This document shows, in pieces, positions 10,932 through 21,003 of a stretch of DNA of 41,574 nt (the stretch's first letter is position 1; each line of letters starts with the position of its first letter). The notes beneath the pieces are model-generated. The model was not told the DNA's origin. It made no database searches and was given only the letters and a program-made list of their open reading frames with translations. The stretch is from Haplomitrium mnioides. Lineage: Eukaryota; Marchantiophyta; Haplomitriopsida; Calobryales. Both the position numbers and the translations under genes were made by a program. The stretch is from positions 1-41,574 of the forward strand of contig JBNGIS010020571.1 of the NCBI GenBank assembly GCA_049999725.1, given 5' to 3'.

Positions 10932-11114
10932 GTCAGTCAACCCAAGTGCATGCTCCTCCTCAATTATACTACTCAACCGTGCACAACGAACCTCCTTGTT
11001 AGTAAATCTCAGAAGGAAACTGCCATGGGGAGTCTGCCAATTGAACAGATTTGACCACACGTCAGCAAGGCTTACTACCATGCACTGTGCAATACCCAAA
11101 TTCCCTACTGAATC
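10932..11114 (-). CDS. Best-supported exon of gene B (61 codons)
   Basis: A strong acceptor (TTGTGTTGTGTCCAG) and a GTGAGTTC donor bound 183 bp, exactly 61 codons, phase 0 at both ends. It encodes a folded-looking segment: DSVGNLGIAQCMVVSLADVW, then LFNWQTPHGSFLLRFTNK and RLSSIIEEEHALGLTD. Together with the 83- and 22-codon exons below it, this is good evidence of a real - strand gene. I do not recognise the protein. Confidence 0.58.
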
Positions 11115-11538
11115 CTGGACACAACACAAACTCACAACCATAAGATGCGGTTGCAGGCACAATTTCTCTCTAAACAATCTTTAAGTTTTTTTATCCTTCA
11201 AATTTCATTGCCTTGCAAAATTGATTGCCCACAATTCTGAGAAAGTTCATTATTTTGCAACTTCAGATAGTTGCAGTATTTTTAGTTCCTTCCCCAGGCC
11301 TGCATCCAACTCATCCCAACCAACTTATTCTCAACACACCTATTTTTGTGTGCAAAATGTCGACATACACATAAGTGCAACTGCACAACATCAGTCTAAC
11401 AGAAACCTTCACTGTAATAGGTGTGATACTAATTTACCTTCAGTCTTGCCGAGCTTGTATTTGAGTAAAGCTGACATAGAATGCAGAGGAGAATTTAGAA
11501 ACCATGCACACTTTCTCCCTCAGTTAAAAAAGTCTCTA

Positions 11539-11802
11539 CTATACCTGAAAAATGTTGCGTAAACCCCAAATCACACAAAGTGTATGCCAGATTGCAGGGC
11601 GGAAGGTAAAAGTCAATTGAGTGCCATGAGCACAATGTGTGCTCAATTTTAAGAGCTGAGGACAATTCAAGTCACACTTCAACGCAGCACGAATATACAC
11701 ACCTACACCAACGTCATGTGAGTAGACAAATAATCTTCTTCCTTCTGCAGTATTCGTAAGGCCAATCAACGCATTTCTAGCACCCATAAAAAAGTAAATC
11801 AC
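11539..11802 (-). CDS. Candidate exon region of gene B
   Basis: The open frame contains MGARNALIGLTNTAEGRRLF, then VGVGVYIRAALKCDLNCPQ and FTFRPAIWHTLC. Several internal AG and GT sites (CTGCAG, TGTCCTCAG, GTGTAG) leave the exact exon limits open. It lies between stronger exons on the same strand. No recognised domain. Confidence 0.35.
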   Translation of the reverse strand: MIYFFMGARNALIGLTNTAEGRRLFVYSHDVGVGVYIRAALKCDLNCPQLLKLSTHCAHGTQLTFTFRPAIWHTLCVIWGLRNIFQV

Positions 11803-12215
11803 TTGCTCTCATCGTTAATAAACTGAGAACTAGCTGCCTCTAAAAACGATCAATGTTTCTCAGGGAGAAAAAAAGGAAAGCAATGAAAAAAAAAAAAATC
11901 CAGCATATTGACTAATAGCAACCACCAAGACAAGAAACATTGCAATAGTCAATTCCACCTCAATTTGAAGATTTCCCATAAGTATATCTTGTAGGGGTTT
12001 GTCGTGCTCCAATCATCAACCAACTAACTGAAAAGACGAACGGAAATTTCGTGTCCTCAGAGTGCATTAGAGGCATATATGTAAACACCCCTGCATTAAC
12101 AATCTATGAAGTCAGTGAATGTTCAAAGGACCATGCTTTCATACTCTCTGGATCAAAATCAAAAGCTACCTCTGCATAAGGCAATGCCATCAAACCTGAC
12201 ACAAACATGGTTACA

Positions 12216-12392
12216 AAAGTAGGAGTAGCAAACAAAATCCTTCTGTCTGACCAGCACGTGCAAAGTACAGCCTGTGAATTTGTAGGCTTCCAAGATCAAG
12301 CTCTGGAATAGCAAGGTACGAATCGCAGCCTGCAAGTTGAAGTAGATTCATCCCATCCAGATATTGCGTGTAAAGTGCAATGCAATGCTTTC
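12216..12392 (-). CDS. Candidate upstream exon of gene B
   Basis: The open frame after an AG (GCTGAAAG) reads IALYTQYLDGMNLLQLAGCD, then SYLAIPELDLGSLQIHRLYF and ARAG. It ends before a TAA at a GTAACC or GTCAGA donor-like site. The Leu-rich periodicity looks protein-like. The donor is unresolved and no family is recognised. It could be the N-terminal part of gene B. Confidence 0.38.
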
Positions 12393-12754
12393 AGCGAAGT
12401 TGATCAAGCTCAGAAGTACAGGTAATCTTTCATTCATCCCTAACTGTGCTCATAAGATGTCCATGTCAATCGGATTTAGTTCTCAGAAGGTAGATATCCA
12501 TCGTAATTGCAAGTTATCATTTAAATATGAATCCGAAGCCATAAATTTCTTGGAATGATTTAATAGGCTTGGAGTAAAGCCTATTTCAAGTCATTTGCTA
12601 TCTATTCCAAGCATGTGTCTACATACTTGAAAACATGAGAGAAACGTAGAATGCCGACGCTAGGCATGGCAGTGCCCACAAATTTTAGTGATCGTTAGCT
12701 TAATCTGTTAGCGGACTACAATTGCATAAGAGACGGCTGTGCCTGTTAACAAGA

Positions 12755-12921
12755 TTAACGTTTCTTAGACTGAACACGGCTTGCCTGATCGACAATTTCG
12801 AGAGCGACTTTCCGAGCAGCATCATCTTGCGCAAATGCGATAAGCATTTTCCGAAACATGTCCCAAACAATGATAAGTGCCATCCTACCACGCACTATTT
12901 CTTTCCACCAATCCAGGTCTC
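12755..12921 (-). CDS. Terminal exon of gene C
   Basis: The acceptor CTAGAACAG is followed by 167 bp ending in TAA (12755-12757), encoding about 55 C-terminal residues: DLDWWKEIVRGRMALIIVWD, then MFRKMLIAFAQDDAARKVAL and a basic end QSKKR. The long amphipathic, helix-forming pattern is typical of a real coding exon, and the frame differs from the ORF at 12700-12891 that overlaps it. Family not recognised. Gene C extends to higher coordinates on this strand. Confidence 0.52.
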
Positions 12922-12964
12922 CTGTTCTAGCTACTTCTAAATATGGTCCAAACTTTGAAGGTAA

Positions 12965-13160
12965 TTATCTGCACAAGCAACTCAGAGTCAGTCTTCTATT
13001 GCAGAAAAATAGCGAGTGGGAAACAGTGTTGAACAGCCGCTCAAGAATTCGATGTTTCCCCATCAAGGGATCTCGCATCTCTTTGTCGAAATGTACCCCG
13101 CCTTCAAACCACAATTCCATGAGATAGATATGCTTGTCGTAATTAAGCTTTTCAAAAATG
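12965..13160 (-). CDS. Candidate exon of gene C
   Basis: The open frame contains MELWFEGGVHFDKEMRDPLM, then GKHRILERLFNTVSHSLFF, just upstream of the terminal exon. It looks protein-coding, but clean splice sites were not found. Its upstream half overlaps an imperfect duplication (see the repeat at 13140-13262). Confidence 0.33.
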
Positions 13161-13262
13161 TGCGGACACCACGAGTTGTAATGGAAACATATGCTTTTCA
13201 TAATTAAGCTTTTCACAAATGTTCGGGCACCATGAACAGTAATAGAAATAACCACGAGTTGT
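13140..13262. repeat. Imperfect 61-bp tandem duplication
   Basis: TAATTAAGCTTTTCA starts at 13140 and again at 13201. After each come similar strings (AAATGTGCGGACACCA and AAATGTTCGGGCACCA), then GTAATGGAAA and GTAATAGAAA. A third partial match (GAGTTGTAATAGAAA) follows. This is a local duplication next to gene C. Confidence 0.7.
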
Positions 13263-13363
13263 AATAGAAATATAACGCATGTTGAATGCTCACCAGCTTT
13301 AGATGATCTCTGCAGAGTGCTACTTGTTCAAGAAGATGAAGGGATTACATGCTCAGGACCGTA

Positions 13364-13382
13364 AACCCTAAACCCTAAACCT
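13364..13382. repeat. Short telomere-like motif (CCCTAAA units)
   Basis: Two to three units of the plant telomere motif occur here, and a second short stretch (TAGGGTTTAGGG) sits near 15178. In plants such telo-boxes also act as promoter elements, so neither needs to be a relic of a telomere. Confidence 0.6.
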
Positions 13383-13892
13383 GCTGTCATCATCTTAGCC
13401 ATAATAAGCTAGTTGGAGAGTATTGCTAAAAGCTGATTCAATCAGTCAAGTAACGAGCGACTCCTGACAATTTTGATTCAATTTCACTTTTGTAAACCGC
13501 ACAAAAATCATTGGGCAGTGAGTTCCATACGCGACCAAGAGGCCGCCGTGCACTTTTGAACGAAGGTGTGGTGAAAGGATTATATAATGCTTTGGGGCAG
13601 AGTGCGCGGTGGCGGGACATAGTGTTCAAGAGTCAACAAGGAGAAAAAAAAGTCTCTGTTCACAAAATCAGGCTTCACGATTCCTTTGTGCTAACTATCG
13701 AGAGGTTTCACGATGGCATGATTTGTCGTGAGTTTATCACTGAAACGAAATTCCTAGCACTTCGATCTTTACGGGGAAAGCGTATTTGCCTGGCTCATCT
13801 GAGCAATAACAGCACTTCCAACGCCATATCCTCTGGGCTATGGCAGTAAAGACATCCCAAAGCTGAGTTCGAATACTTTCCACGAAAGTATC

Positions 13893-14153
13893 GCTTTGAT
13901 TATCGGTTATAGGAGCTATCACTCGTGTCAAATAAAGCTGCATGGGCTATCCGAAGAGTCTCACCGACATTCTGCAGAGCATCAATAAACTAAACGAGTT
14001 TGAAGGACAACTCCTGCATTCTGAATTCCACTGTTTCTCGAAGTAAGGCGTCTCTTCTTCCACGCGCTTGGCACAGAGTCTCCATCACAGTGTTGGCTGT
14101 GTGCACAAGCATAGCAACCATGACCTCCTCCGTTATGACTTCGTGAGGTAATT
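13893..14153 (-). pseudogene. Gene C exon region interrupted by an in-frame TAG
   Basis: After a good acceptor (TTATTTTTGCAG) the - strand frame reads LPHEVITEEVMVAMLVHTAN, then TLCQARGRRDALLRETVEF and MQELSFKLV. It meets TAG at 13990-13992 and continues in the same frame as FIDALQNVGETLRIAHAAL. Both sides look equally protein-like. No intron of workable size can remove the stop. Either gene C is damaged here or the assembly has an error. Downstream coding signal (DTFVESIRTQLWDVFTAIAQ, 13737-13943) is in another frame, which adds to the impression of decay. Confidence 0.4.
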
Positions 14154-14814
14154 CTGCAAAAATAAAGGCTTCTGTAGCTTTTCCTTTTCTGTTCTCATGT
14201 TGAGGACACTTGCATCTTCTTTCTCCATTTCAGGGGAAGGACTGCATTCAAAGAAACCTTGTATAAATACTATCCATAAACAAATTCGTTGGTGAAAGCT
14301 TTATATCGGAACCCCGTGCCATGTTTCTTGTTGATCCATAATCATGCTTCCTGCTTTCTTACACCGTATCATAAACACCGACAGGACAGCTCCATTTCAC
14401 GCAGATCACGAACAAACGAGCCTAACATATTAACAACCGGCACAAAAAAAATCCTCTACTATGGTAATTCTGCAGTTCACGAATGATGCGAAAATGCAAG
14501 GGAAATATACAGATGCTTTGCAAGACTTCAACTCTCTCCTAATGGACAATTATAGGGTCAACCCAAATCTTGAAAATGAAATCTACCAAAGAGAGGGGAA
14601 CATCAGGGGTTAAGCAGGGGTTAAGCAGAGAATCACTAGCTGTTGACGATTTCAAAACTTATTAAGCCCATTCCTGGTTTAGAAGAAGAAGCGAATACGC
14701 ACGTATGCCACATCTACGACACAACAATCCAATAAGAAAAAAGTGCAGTGCTCGACATCTCCACTGAAAACATGACGCTGCCGAACAATCAACTATTTGA
14801 AAACACAATGAGAA

Positions 14815-15147
14815 ACTACGAAATTTTTCTTACTTGCAAGGGTTTCTGCCAAGCTTTTCCATAAGTCGTCAACATCTTCACAGGCATCTCCGCCATCTTG
14901 GCAAATTTCTTCACTGCAATCATCATAACTTCTTGAGAACAGCGACCCCGTGACTGATATTGAGCTTTCGCGCGAGTATACGGCAACGATGGAAAATGAG
15001 TTGGTCGACAACTGGAACCTTCGCACTGACCACTAGAAAACTACCGGCATCTTGCAACGACTGCAGCGTTGCGTTGATGGCTACAGAAACACCAAACCCA
15101 GCTGCCAAAACACTCCCCTGATGTCCATAGATCTCCTCTACTCCCAA
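14815..15147 (-). CDS. Candidate exons of gene C
   Basis: A frame at about 15045-15147 reads GVEEIYGHQGSVLAAGFGVS, then VAINATLQSLQDAG, and is followed by a GTAGTT donor-like site. A second, after an AG near 14960, reads SEEICQDGGDACEDVDDLWK, then SLAETLAS, and ends at a GTAAGA donor (about 14835). Exact junctions are unresolved and the family is unknown. Confidence 0.38.
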
Positions 15148-15678
15148 GAAATGTCAGCTGACATTTATAACTGTTGGTAGGGTTTAGGGTATTACCTTTG
15201 TACTTTCGACCTGCTTTCTGACTTGCACGACGAAAGCGATGAATTTGTGGTTCACGAGTTTCTGGATCAGTTCTGTATGTGTCGCTTCATTTGCATTTTT
15301 CTTCAGGAATTATATGCAGTTGCATTACAAGTATGTCCCATTCAACATGCTTAGAAGAGGAAATTCACCAATTGAAGGAACAATCACCTTCTCAGTGGTC
15401 GTACCTTGACCTTTTTGTGAAATTGTTTTATCTTGTTGGCTTGTGGAACACGAAAAGAAAATAAAAGAATTAGTTCCTTAGAGAACCAGTCATGCATGCA
15501 GGTCTTGTCGTCTTCGTGTCTGCTTTGTCCATTTCGTGCGTGATCTCGGGTTTCTTGGATGATCTCTCTTGCCATATTTTGGGATTCGGAATTGCAGTGT
15601 AAGCTCATGCATACACAATAGAAACTTCTCTGTTAAAAAAACTCGACAAACTCATTCATTGCTTGCGCTCTTGTCAAC

Positions 15679-16803
15679 TCAAAATGAAGAATGCGGAACT
15701 GTAGTGAGGAAAGGCGGCCCCCACAAGTCTGAAGACTGGAATTGGCTGCTGCAGAGTGGGTACTGCAGTTTGACTGCACAAGGTACTGCAGTAGGGAAGG
15801 GAGGCGAGAGCCTTCTATCATTATATTGCAGACTTGCGTTCCATGGTCGGACGACGCAAACGCCTTCTTGAATAGTTGCCCACCAACCAAGTGCTCTGGC
15901 ATTCTTCACTTTCGTTCTTTCCTCCTTCATATGTACGGTTTGTATTGGTGTCAAATCCTCATACATGCCATACCCACTGCACTTTAGGAAAGCTCTCCTG
16001 CCAAGAACTGCCTGTCGATCGTTCCTGTTGCTAAAACGAAACAGGGCCAGTCTCGATTTCCCACTAACACGCGGCCCAATTCTTCTAGCTGCCACGGGTA
16101 CCGGAGCGACCACCATGTTCAATTTGGTCACAACATGAACCATAAACTTTGCTATGAGCAAATCCGAATCCTCGACTATTCCCGACGTGGCTTCCTCTTC
16201 TATCATCCCACATACTTTCAAGTTCAGCGCTCTGTACATTCTATCCCGCTGCTCTGAAGCCGATAAACCCCAACACCCCTCAGAAGTCACGCATTTCAGC
16301 TGTTCATCAGTATCCTCATCAGCTCGTGACTGCTTTTCTTTTGGGCTTTCGATGTCATCTGCACCTTCGAAGTCCTCTGCAGTCAAAATAGCTTTCAGAA
16401 GCGATTGTGGGATATACGATTCCCCGTCAGGTAAGATCCAAGTTGAATCAGAAGACTCCCTTGATTTCTCTGTTCCTTCCTTCTGGGGCTCTTTCACGTG
16501 GGCTGGATTCCAACACAAACCCAGCGATTCTAAATTGAGAAATGGTGGTGTAATCTTCAGGTGAGCATCTGAAAGATTACAAAATTCCAGCATGTTAGAC
16601 GACGAACAAGAATCAATCCATAATCTCATCGAGAATTCAAATTCTGCATGTGTACCAGATATAGTTGTATAAACCCCACTCAGTTTTTGACCGATTTCCA
16701 TGACGATACAGAATTGGATCGCCTTGCGACACCAAGTTTCCTTTTCTGAATCTCTGATCGGCCAAATTTTCTGTGACACAGCATGAACCCGGGGTCGCAA
16801 CAT
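15679..16803 (-). CDS. 374-codon ORF with a LINE ORF1p-like nucleic-acid-binding domain
   Basis: This is the longest uninterrupted non-repeat ORF in the window. Residues about 190-320 resemble the RRM plus C-terminal part of L1-type ORF1 proteins. They hold a NLKVCGMIEEEA strand-helix start, a RLALFRFSNRNDRQAVLGRR motif, then YEDLTPIQTVHMKEERTKVK and ARALGWWATIQEG. The N-terminal 180 residues are acidic (GADDIESPKEKQSRADEDTD) and lack CCHC knuckles. No reverse transcriptase follows. It is either a LINE ORF1 remnant lying in gene C or ORF1-derived sequence adopted by a host gene. The first Met (16801) may not be the real start. Family call from pattern memory only. Confidence 0.5.
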   Translation of the reverse strand: MLRPRVHAVSQKIWPIRDSEKETWCRKAIQFCIVMEIGQKLSGVYTTISGTHAEFEFSMRLWIDSCSSSNMLEFCNLSDAHLKITPPFLNLESLGLCWNPAHVKEPQKEGTEKSRESSDSTWILPDGESYIPQSLLKAILTAEDFEGADDIESPKEKQSRADEDTDEQLKCVTSEGCWGLSASEQRDRMYRALNLKVCGMIEEEATSGIVEDSDLLIAKFMVHVVTKLNMVVAPVPVAARRIGPRVSGKSRLALFRFSNRNDRQAVLGRRAFLKCSGYGMYEDLTPIQTVHMKEERTKVKNARALGWWATIQEGVCVVRPWNASLQYNDRRLSPPFPTAVPCAVKLQYPLCSSQFQSSDLWGPPFLTTVPHSSF

Positions 16804-17014
16804 TTATAGGGCTGGAGGTCCATGACTGCAAACCGATCAGACTATCCACAATCTCACTAATCGATCGTGACGACGGACACTGTACGAGATGCATCAATTT
16901 TACTTCGTTCAGCAACATTCCAGGGGCGATGTACTCCTGAAATTGCTGCATGAATGACAGTAACACGTTGTTGAAGTTTTGTAGGTGCAGCTGTGACCTA
17001 GAGAACGATGTCAA
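16637..17014 (-). CDS. Candidate exon upstream of the ORF1-like ORF
   Basis: The open frame contains HLQNFNNVLLSFMQQFQEYI, then APGMLLNEVKLMHLVQCPSS and SEIVDSLIGLQSW, a helix-rich segment. It overlaps the start of the 374-codon ORF in another frame, so an exon end near 16800 is likely. Other open stretches at 17041-17334 and 17666-17866 on this strand may be further 5' exons. Function unknown. Confidence 0.35.
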   Translation of the reverse strand: MTSFSRSQLHLQNFNNVLLSFMQQFQEYIAPGMLLNEVKLMHLVQCPSSRSISEIVDSLIGLQSWTSSPINVATPGSCCVTENLADQRFRKGNLVSQGDPILYRHGNRSKTEWGLYNYIWYTCRI

Positions 17015-18035
17015 TGTGCTTGATGAATTTATTCAAAAACTCATAGCCCACACGCGGAAATCCATGTAAGGCTGTCGTGATGACTTACGTTTCTGTGGGT
17101 AGCTTTGTGAAGAAACTTGACACATGGGTCTTCGTAAATCCTGAGTTCTCGACGGGTACTTTTGTGTGATATGAGTTCAAATAGACTCCGACATGTCACC
17201 GCATCTGAAATCTGTATCCTGCGATTATCATGGGAAACACTGTTCATTCCTGGCCCACAAATGCTGAGGCTTTGGTTGAGATTATGGCCATCACAGTGCT
17301 TGCATTTCACCATCTGAGTATCGTGATGTGCCATGTTAGATTACTTGTAGAATTTTCTCGCTGCACGGTCATAACGCAGAATTTGAATGAGCCATCCTCC
17401 AACAGGACTGTAATAATGCATTCTTCAATGATCTAGGAGCGGAGCTCCCAGTCTATTCGGCACATGAAGTTGATTTGATTAAGGGACGGAGAAAACTTTT
17501 TCCGACTTTTGGATTTCCCTACCATTAAGTTTCTGACAGTGAACTTGATCGAATTCTGTCGATTCTCCTTGCGTGCAACTGGGTTGCCAACATAACCGGC
17601 ATAACGACGCTGACCTGGGCAACTCTAGTTGTGCGTATATTCGTCATCAAACAACAACTGAAGCTTCATTTCTCAATACAGCATCCGTCGTAATTGTCAG
17701 TGGTTAAGATTCGTAAGGTTTTGATAATTTCGTGACATGATAATTCCCTGAGTTTACACGAGTCTTCCTGATCATCAATACCTAGGAAAGCGATCTTGGA
17801 ACACTGCAGCCTTACGTACCTATGTTGACATGTCACAGCCGAAGCAAGAATTCGCAAAGAGCACATAAAGCCTGCCGATTGACAATTACATAATTCTTTG
17901 CCAATACCCGAAGATGGATATCAATACGAATGGTCTACCTTTGATCAAGCATGGGGAAGAATCTGTCAAAAGGGCCAGAATTGGATGAAAGTGCAGTGCA
18001 AGGTGGAATTAGAAAAGGAAATTAAAAGGTTTACA
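17015..18035. other. Possible 5' part of gene C and spacer
   Basis: Two - strand ORFs (17041-17334 with Cys/His-containing KCKHCDGHN, and 17666-17866) may be exons, but neither has clear splice sites or a domain. The rest shows nothing I can assign. Confidence 0.3.
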
Positions 18036-18110
18036 GTGTCATATAGCTGCAATTGCTTTCGTGTCATATAGCTGCAATTGCTTTCGTGTCATATAGCTGC
18101 AATTGCTTTC
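18036..18110. repeat. Perfect 25-bp tandem repeat, three copies
   Basis: The unit GTGTCATATAGCTGCAATTG plus CTTTC starts at 18036, 18061 and 18086 with no mismatch between copies. It lies 20 bp outside the left end of LTR A. Perfect identity implies recent slippage or amplification. Confidence 0.9.
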
Positions 18111-18130
18111 GTGGCCATGACGAGGTTTCT

Positions 18131-20993
18131 TGTCACCCGTAGTTTGGAGCACTGAACTCACAAAATTGGAAGCACCACTGGCCACATTGTTCCCTTTGCA
18201 AGTGTGAAGGCCCTCACGAAGAGCTGATTACCTCAAACAGCTGTTAAGAGCAGGGTCCATGAGTCCTGGGAGGGAAATAGGATCATGGCGCAGGGGAGGA
18301 GGAAGGAGAGTAGTGAACGCCAGCCAGGGGAGAGGGCCCCATTCTCAATTTCAAAGCCGGCCAGTGGGAATCCGTGGGCTTAAGGAGGATACGGGGATGG
18401 GAGTTGGGGAGAACAAATAGAGGAGCCACCCATGGCGAGGCGATCGCATGAGGAAGAAGAAGTGATTAGCAACAAGGAAGCCCGAAGGCACTCCGAAGGA
18501 AGGCAGATCGCGGGGGTCTTGCAGCGGCCACAAAACTGGGAAACAGGCATCAGGAGCTGACAAGGAGGAGGTGAGATCTTCACGAGGGCGAGCAAGGCCA
18601 GGGAAGAGGGATGCCTCGATCCCGCAAGCAAGAGCGAGCCCTGCAGAGGCCGATCGAACGATCCGTCCAAGTCGGTAAGTCCTGGCGAAAAAGTGAAGTT
18701 CCCAAGAGGTCCCGGGGATTCCACGGAAACGTGGCATCTCCAGAGGCCTTCGCGGGATTCCACGAACTACGTGGCAGCGCCAGGAGGCCCGCGGAATTGC
18801 GGAAAGGCGCCTCCATAAGTGGGGAGCCCACTTAGCGGGGTTTTGATCCGTCTTACGACGTGGGACACCCCGCTTAAAAGGGATCAACGAGAGACCAAAC
18901 ATGGGAGCAAGAAGGAAAGCCCGAAACAACGACTTATCGCGGGTCTGGCTAAAGGAAAACGGAGGAGTCCCGTAAGGGCGATGTATTGAAGATCCGGGAG
19001 GAGGAAGAGCGCGAAAGCCGAAGGGGCGACCTAGCGTAGATTCGCTAGGAGAAAAACATAGAGGAGAGCCGAAAGGGAGACTGATCCCTGATCTGACCAA
19101 ATAAGAGCGAGTAAAGGTGAAAAGGCGACTTGTCGGCGAACCGGTTCGAACGACGCGCATCAGTGGTGAAGCAGTGACCCATCGCCAACCGTCCAACGGG
19201 AAGAAGGCTGAGCTAGAAGGGCGATACGGCGCCTATCCGGTGGAGGGAAACGAAGGGCACGGCGGAATGACGACATATCGGCGAATCGACAAGCAAGATA
19301 AGAGCGGCCGGTAAACGAAGCTAAATGCCGGTGCGACCCACGGAGGAGCTACCGGCGCCGAAAGGGTGACACTTCGCTGCTTCGGCATCCAGAAGGTAAA
19401 AGTTCAACTAGATGCGGCGGAAAGTTCGAAAGGGGCGAACGGTCCGAAAAGGCCTAGTAGTTCTTATAGCAAGCTTTCCAAAGTGTTAACGAAGCTAACC
19501 TCAAGCGCGTGTAATTCTTACTTCGAAGGCACAACGAAACGGCGACATCGACACCGTTCTTATTCGGCGAGCAAGGGAAGTCTGCGGTTCTACGGATGAC
19601 GTGGCGAGCGCAAGTTTTCCGCGGAGGCTTCGGAAATGTAGCATGCTGGGAAGCAAAGGAAGGGTTTCCGGGGGTCAACATCGGATGAAGGTCAGCGCGA
19701 CGGTCCGCCTACCCCTTTGCGGGGCAGCGGCGGACGGAGGCGTTCAGATGACGTGGCGACTCTAGGGACCCCGAAGCAATCTACGGGACATGCGGCGCTA
19801 GGAGAGGAGTTCACCTGACCTCGAGCAACGTGCGGGTCAACATCGGGAAGAGGTTAACGCGACGGTCAGACTACCCCCTTGCGGGGCGGCATCGGACGGA
19901 GGTGCAGCGGAGGACGTGGCGCGAGGGGAGGAAAGAAGCATCTACGGAGGCATCGAAGGAGATTCCTTGGAATCGGTTCCGATAGCCTCTTCGGACTTGC
20001 TCCTGCAGGAATCTGCAGAATCTCTTCCCGCAAGATTCTTCAGAGTTGTTATCGTTGACCATGTGTTTCCTTCGATCAACTGCAGAACACGCGGCGCGCG
20101 CTACTTGTCCGTTGCAACGGGATTAACTGTTAGGCGCCACGCGTCGTCACCTCCCAGCTCTAGGGAGCAAAACGGGATTAACGACCTTTCGTGGGGTCGG
20201 GCTCGCGAGTTGCGGGGGAGTATACCTGGGCGACATTCGAATTCTTCAAGGTTGATGTACGGGCGTTTGGAGGAAGCGACAGCGACCGCAAGACAAGTGA
20301 CTTGCGCATGGTAAGGCAAGGGTGGAGAGTTCAGTGAGGAGACACATGAAGCGGGTGTACTAGCTCCAAGGGGCCAGGGGGACTCGGAGGTGGACTGGAG
20401 TGGCGCCCAGAATCGCAGAGTGAGGAGCTCTGGATGCTCGGGCGATCTAGGTGCACTCGTCCTTGCCGGTGGACCAGAGCGGAGTTGTACCGATACGTGA
20501 ATCGAAGGAATTCTTGGTCTGCCGAGAACTAAGGAGGGGCTACCAAGTGAGGAGCTTGGAGTCTCTCGGTAAGTCCTTGTGCAAGTGCATCAGCCCAGAG
20601 TGTTCGGAGGACACTCTGGTGTGTATTCTTCTTCAAGTGGAGCTGAGAGGGGGGGGCTGTGCCAATGCCGGTGCACTGCATAGTAAGACTCGTCGAGGCT
20701 CGAGGATGGAGTGGGCTACCTGCAGCTGGTAAAGCTGTCTTCCAGAGGTGGAAGTAAAAGAAACTCTCTTCCTAGCCTGAGGAAGTAAAAGCAGGGCTTC
20801 TCGCGAGGGAAGTAGAAAAACTATTTGGAGAGGAGGGTGTGTGGGTTATTGGGCTGCAGTTGTAAGGCAGCGGGACTCATAAGGGAAGTATAAATAGTTA
20901 GAATTCCAGAGTGCCTTCAAGGACTCTCTTTTCTCTTGTATATTGTATAAATGTGTTTGTACATATATGTGTAGTTAGATCTGTATTCTGCAT
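18131..20993 (+). repeat. Long LTR, copy A (3' end lost in an assembly gap)
   Basis: It begins TGTCACCCGTAGTTTGGAGC and aligns along its whole length with LTR B (21677-) and, with an internal loss, LTR C (33374-). The sequence is cut by N at 20994. Features: an inverted pair TAAGTGGG/CCCACTTA near 18812-18830, two subrepeats about 163 bp apart (19672 and 19835), a 25-nt hairpin (20595-20619) and a TATA box (TATAAATAG, 20889-20897). ORFs inside it, such as 18351-19196 (-), have no domain and are shadows. At close to 3 kb it is unusually long for an LTR. Confidence 0.85.
20889..20897 (+). promoter_or_regulatory. TATA box of LTR A
   Basis: TATAAATAG, conserved in LTR B (24454-24462) and degraded to a T run in LTR C (35407-). 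It fixes the LTR orientation as + and places U3 at about 2.75 kb, with transcription expected to start about 30 bp downstream. Confidence 0.65.
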
Positions 20994-21003
20994 NNNNNNN
21001 NNN
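20994..21003. other. Assembly gap (10 N)
   Basis: Ten N lie exactly where LTR A should pass into the element interior. On the right the sequence is already the 3' internal end, so most of one element body is missing or collapsed here. Any frame reading through the N is not real. Confidence 0.95.

Noticed and set aside
13364-13382. Interstitial telomere from a chromosome fusion
   Set aside because: There are only two to three units, and similar short motifs occur elsewhere in the window, so a telo-box or chance is more likely.
13438-13629. WNSLPNDF motif recalling the C-terminal end of LINE reverse transcriptases
   Set aside because: Only a short string matches, with no RT domain in the following several kb on that strand. 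It could be chance or a gene C exon.
18351-19196. 281-codon - strand ORF within LTR A (and similar ones in LTR B, such as 23769-24485)
   Set aside because: It lies inside a repeat, on the strand opposite to LTR transcription, has Pro/Ser/Arg-rich composition from GC-rich DNA and no domain. The copies do not keep the frame intact.
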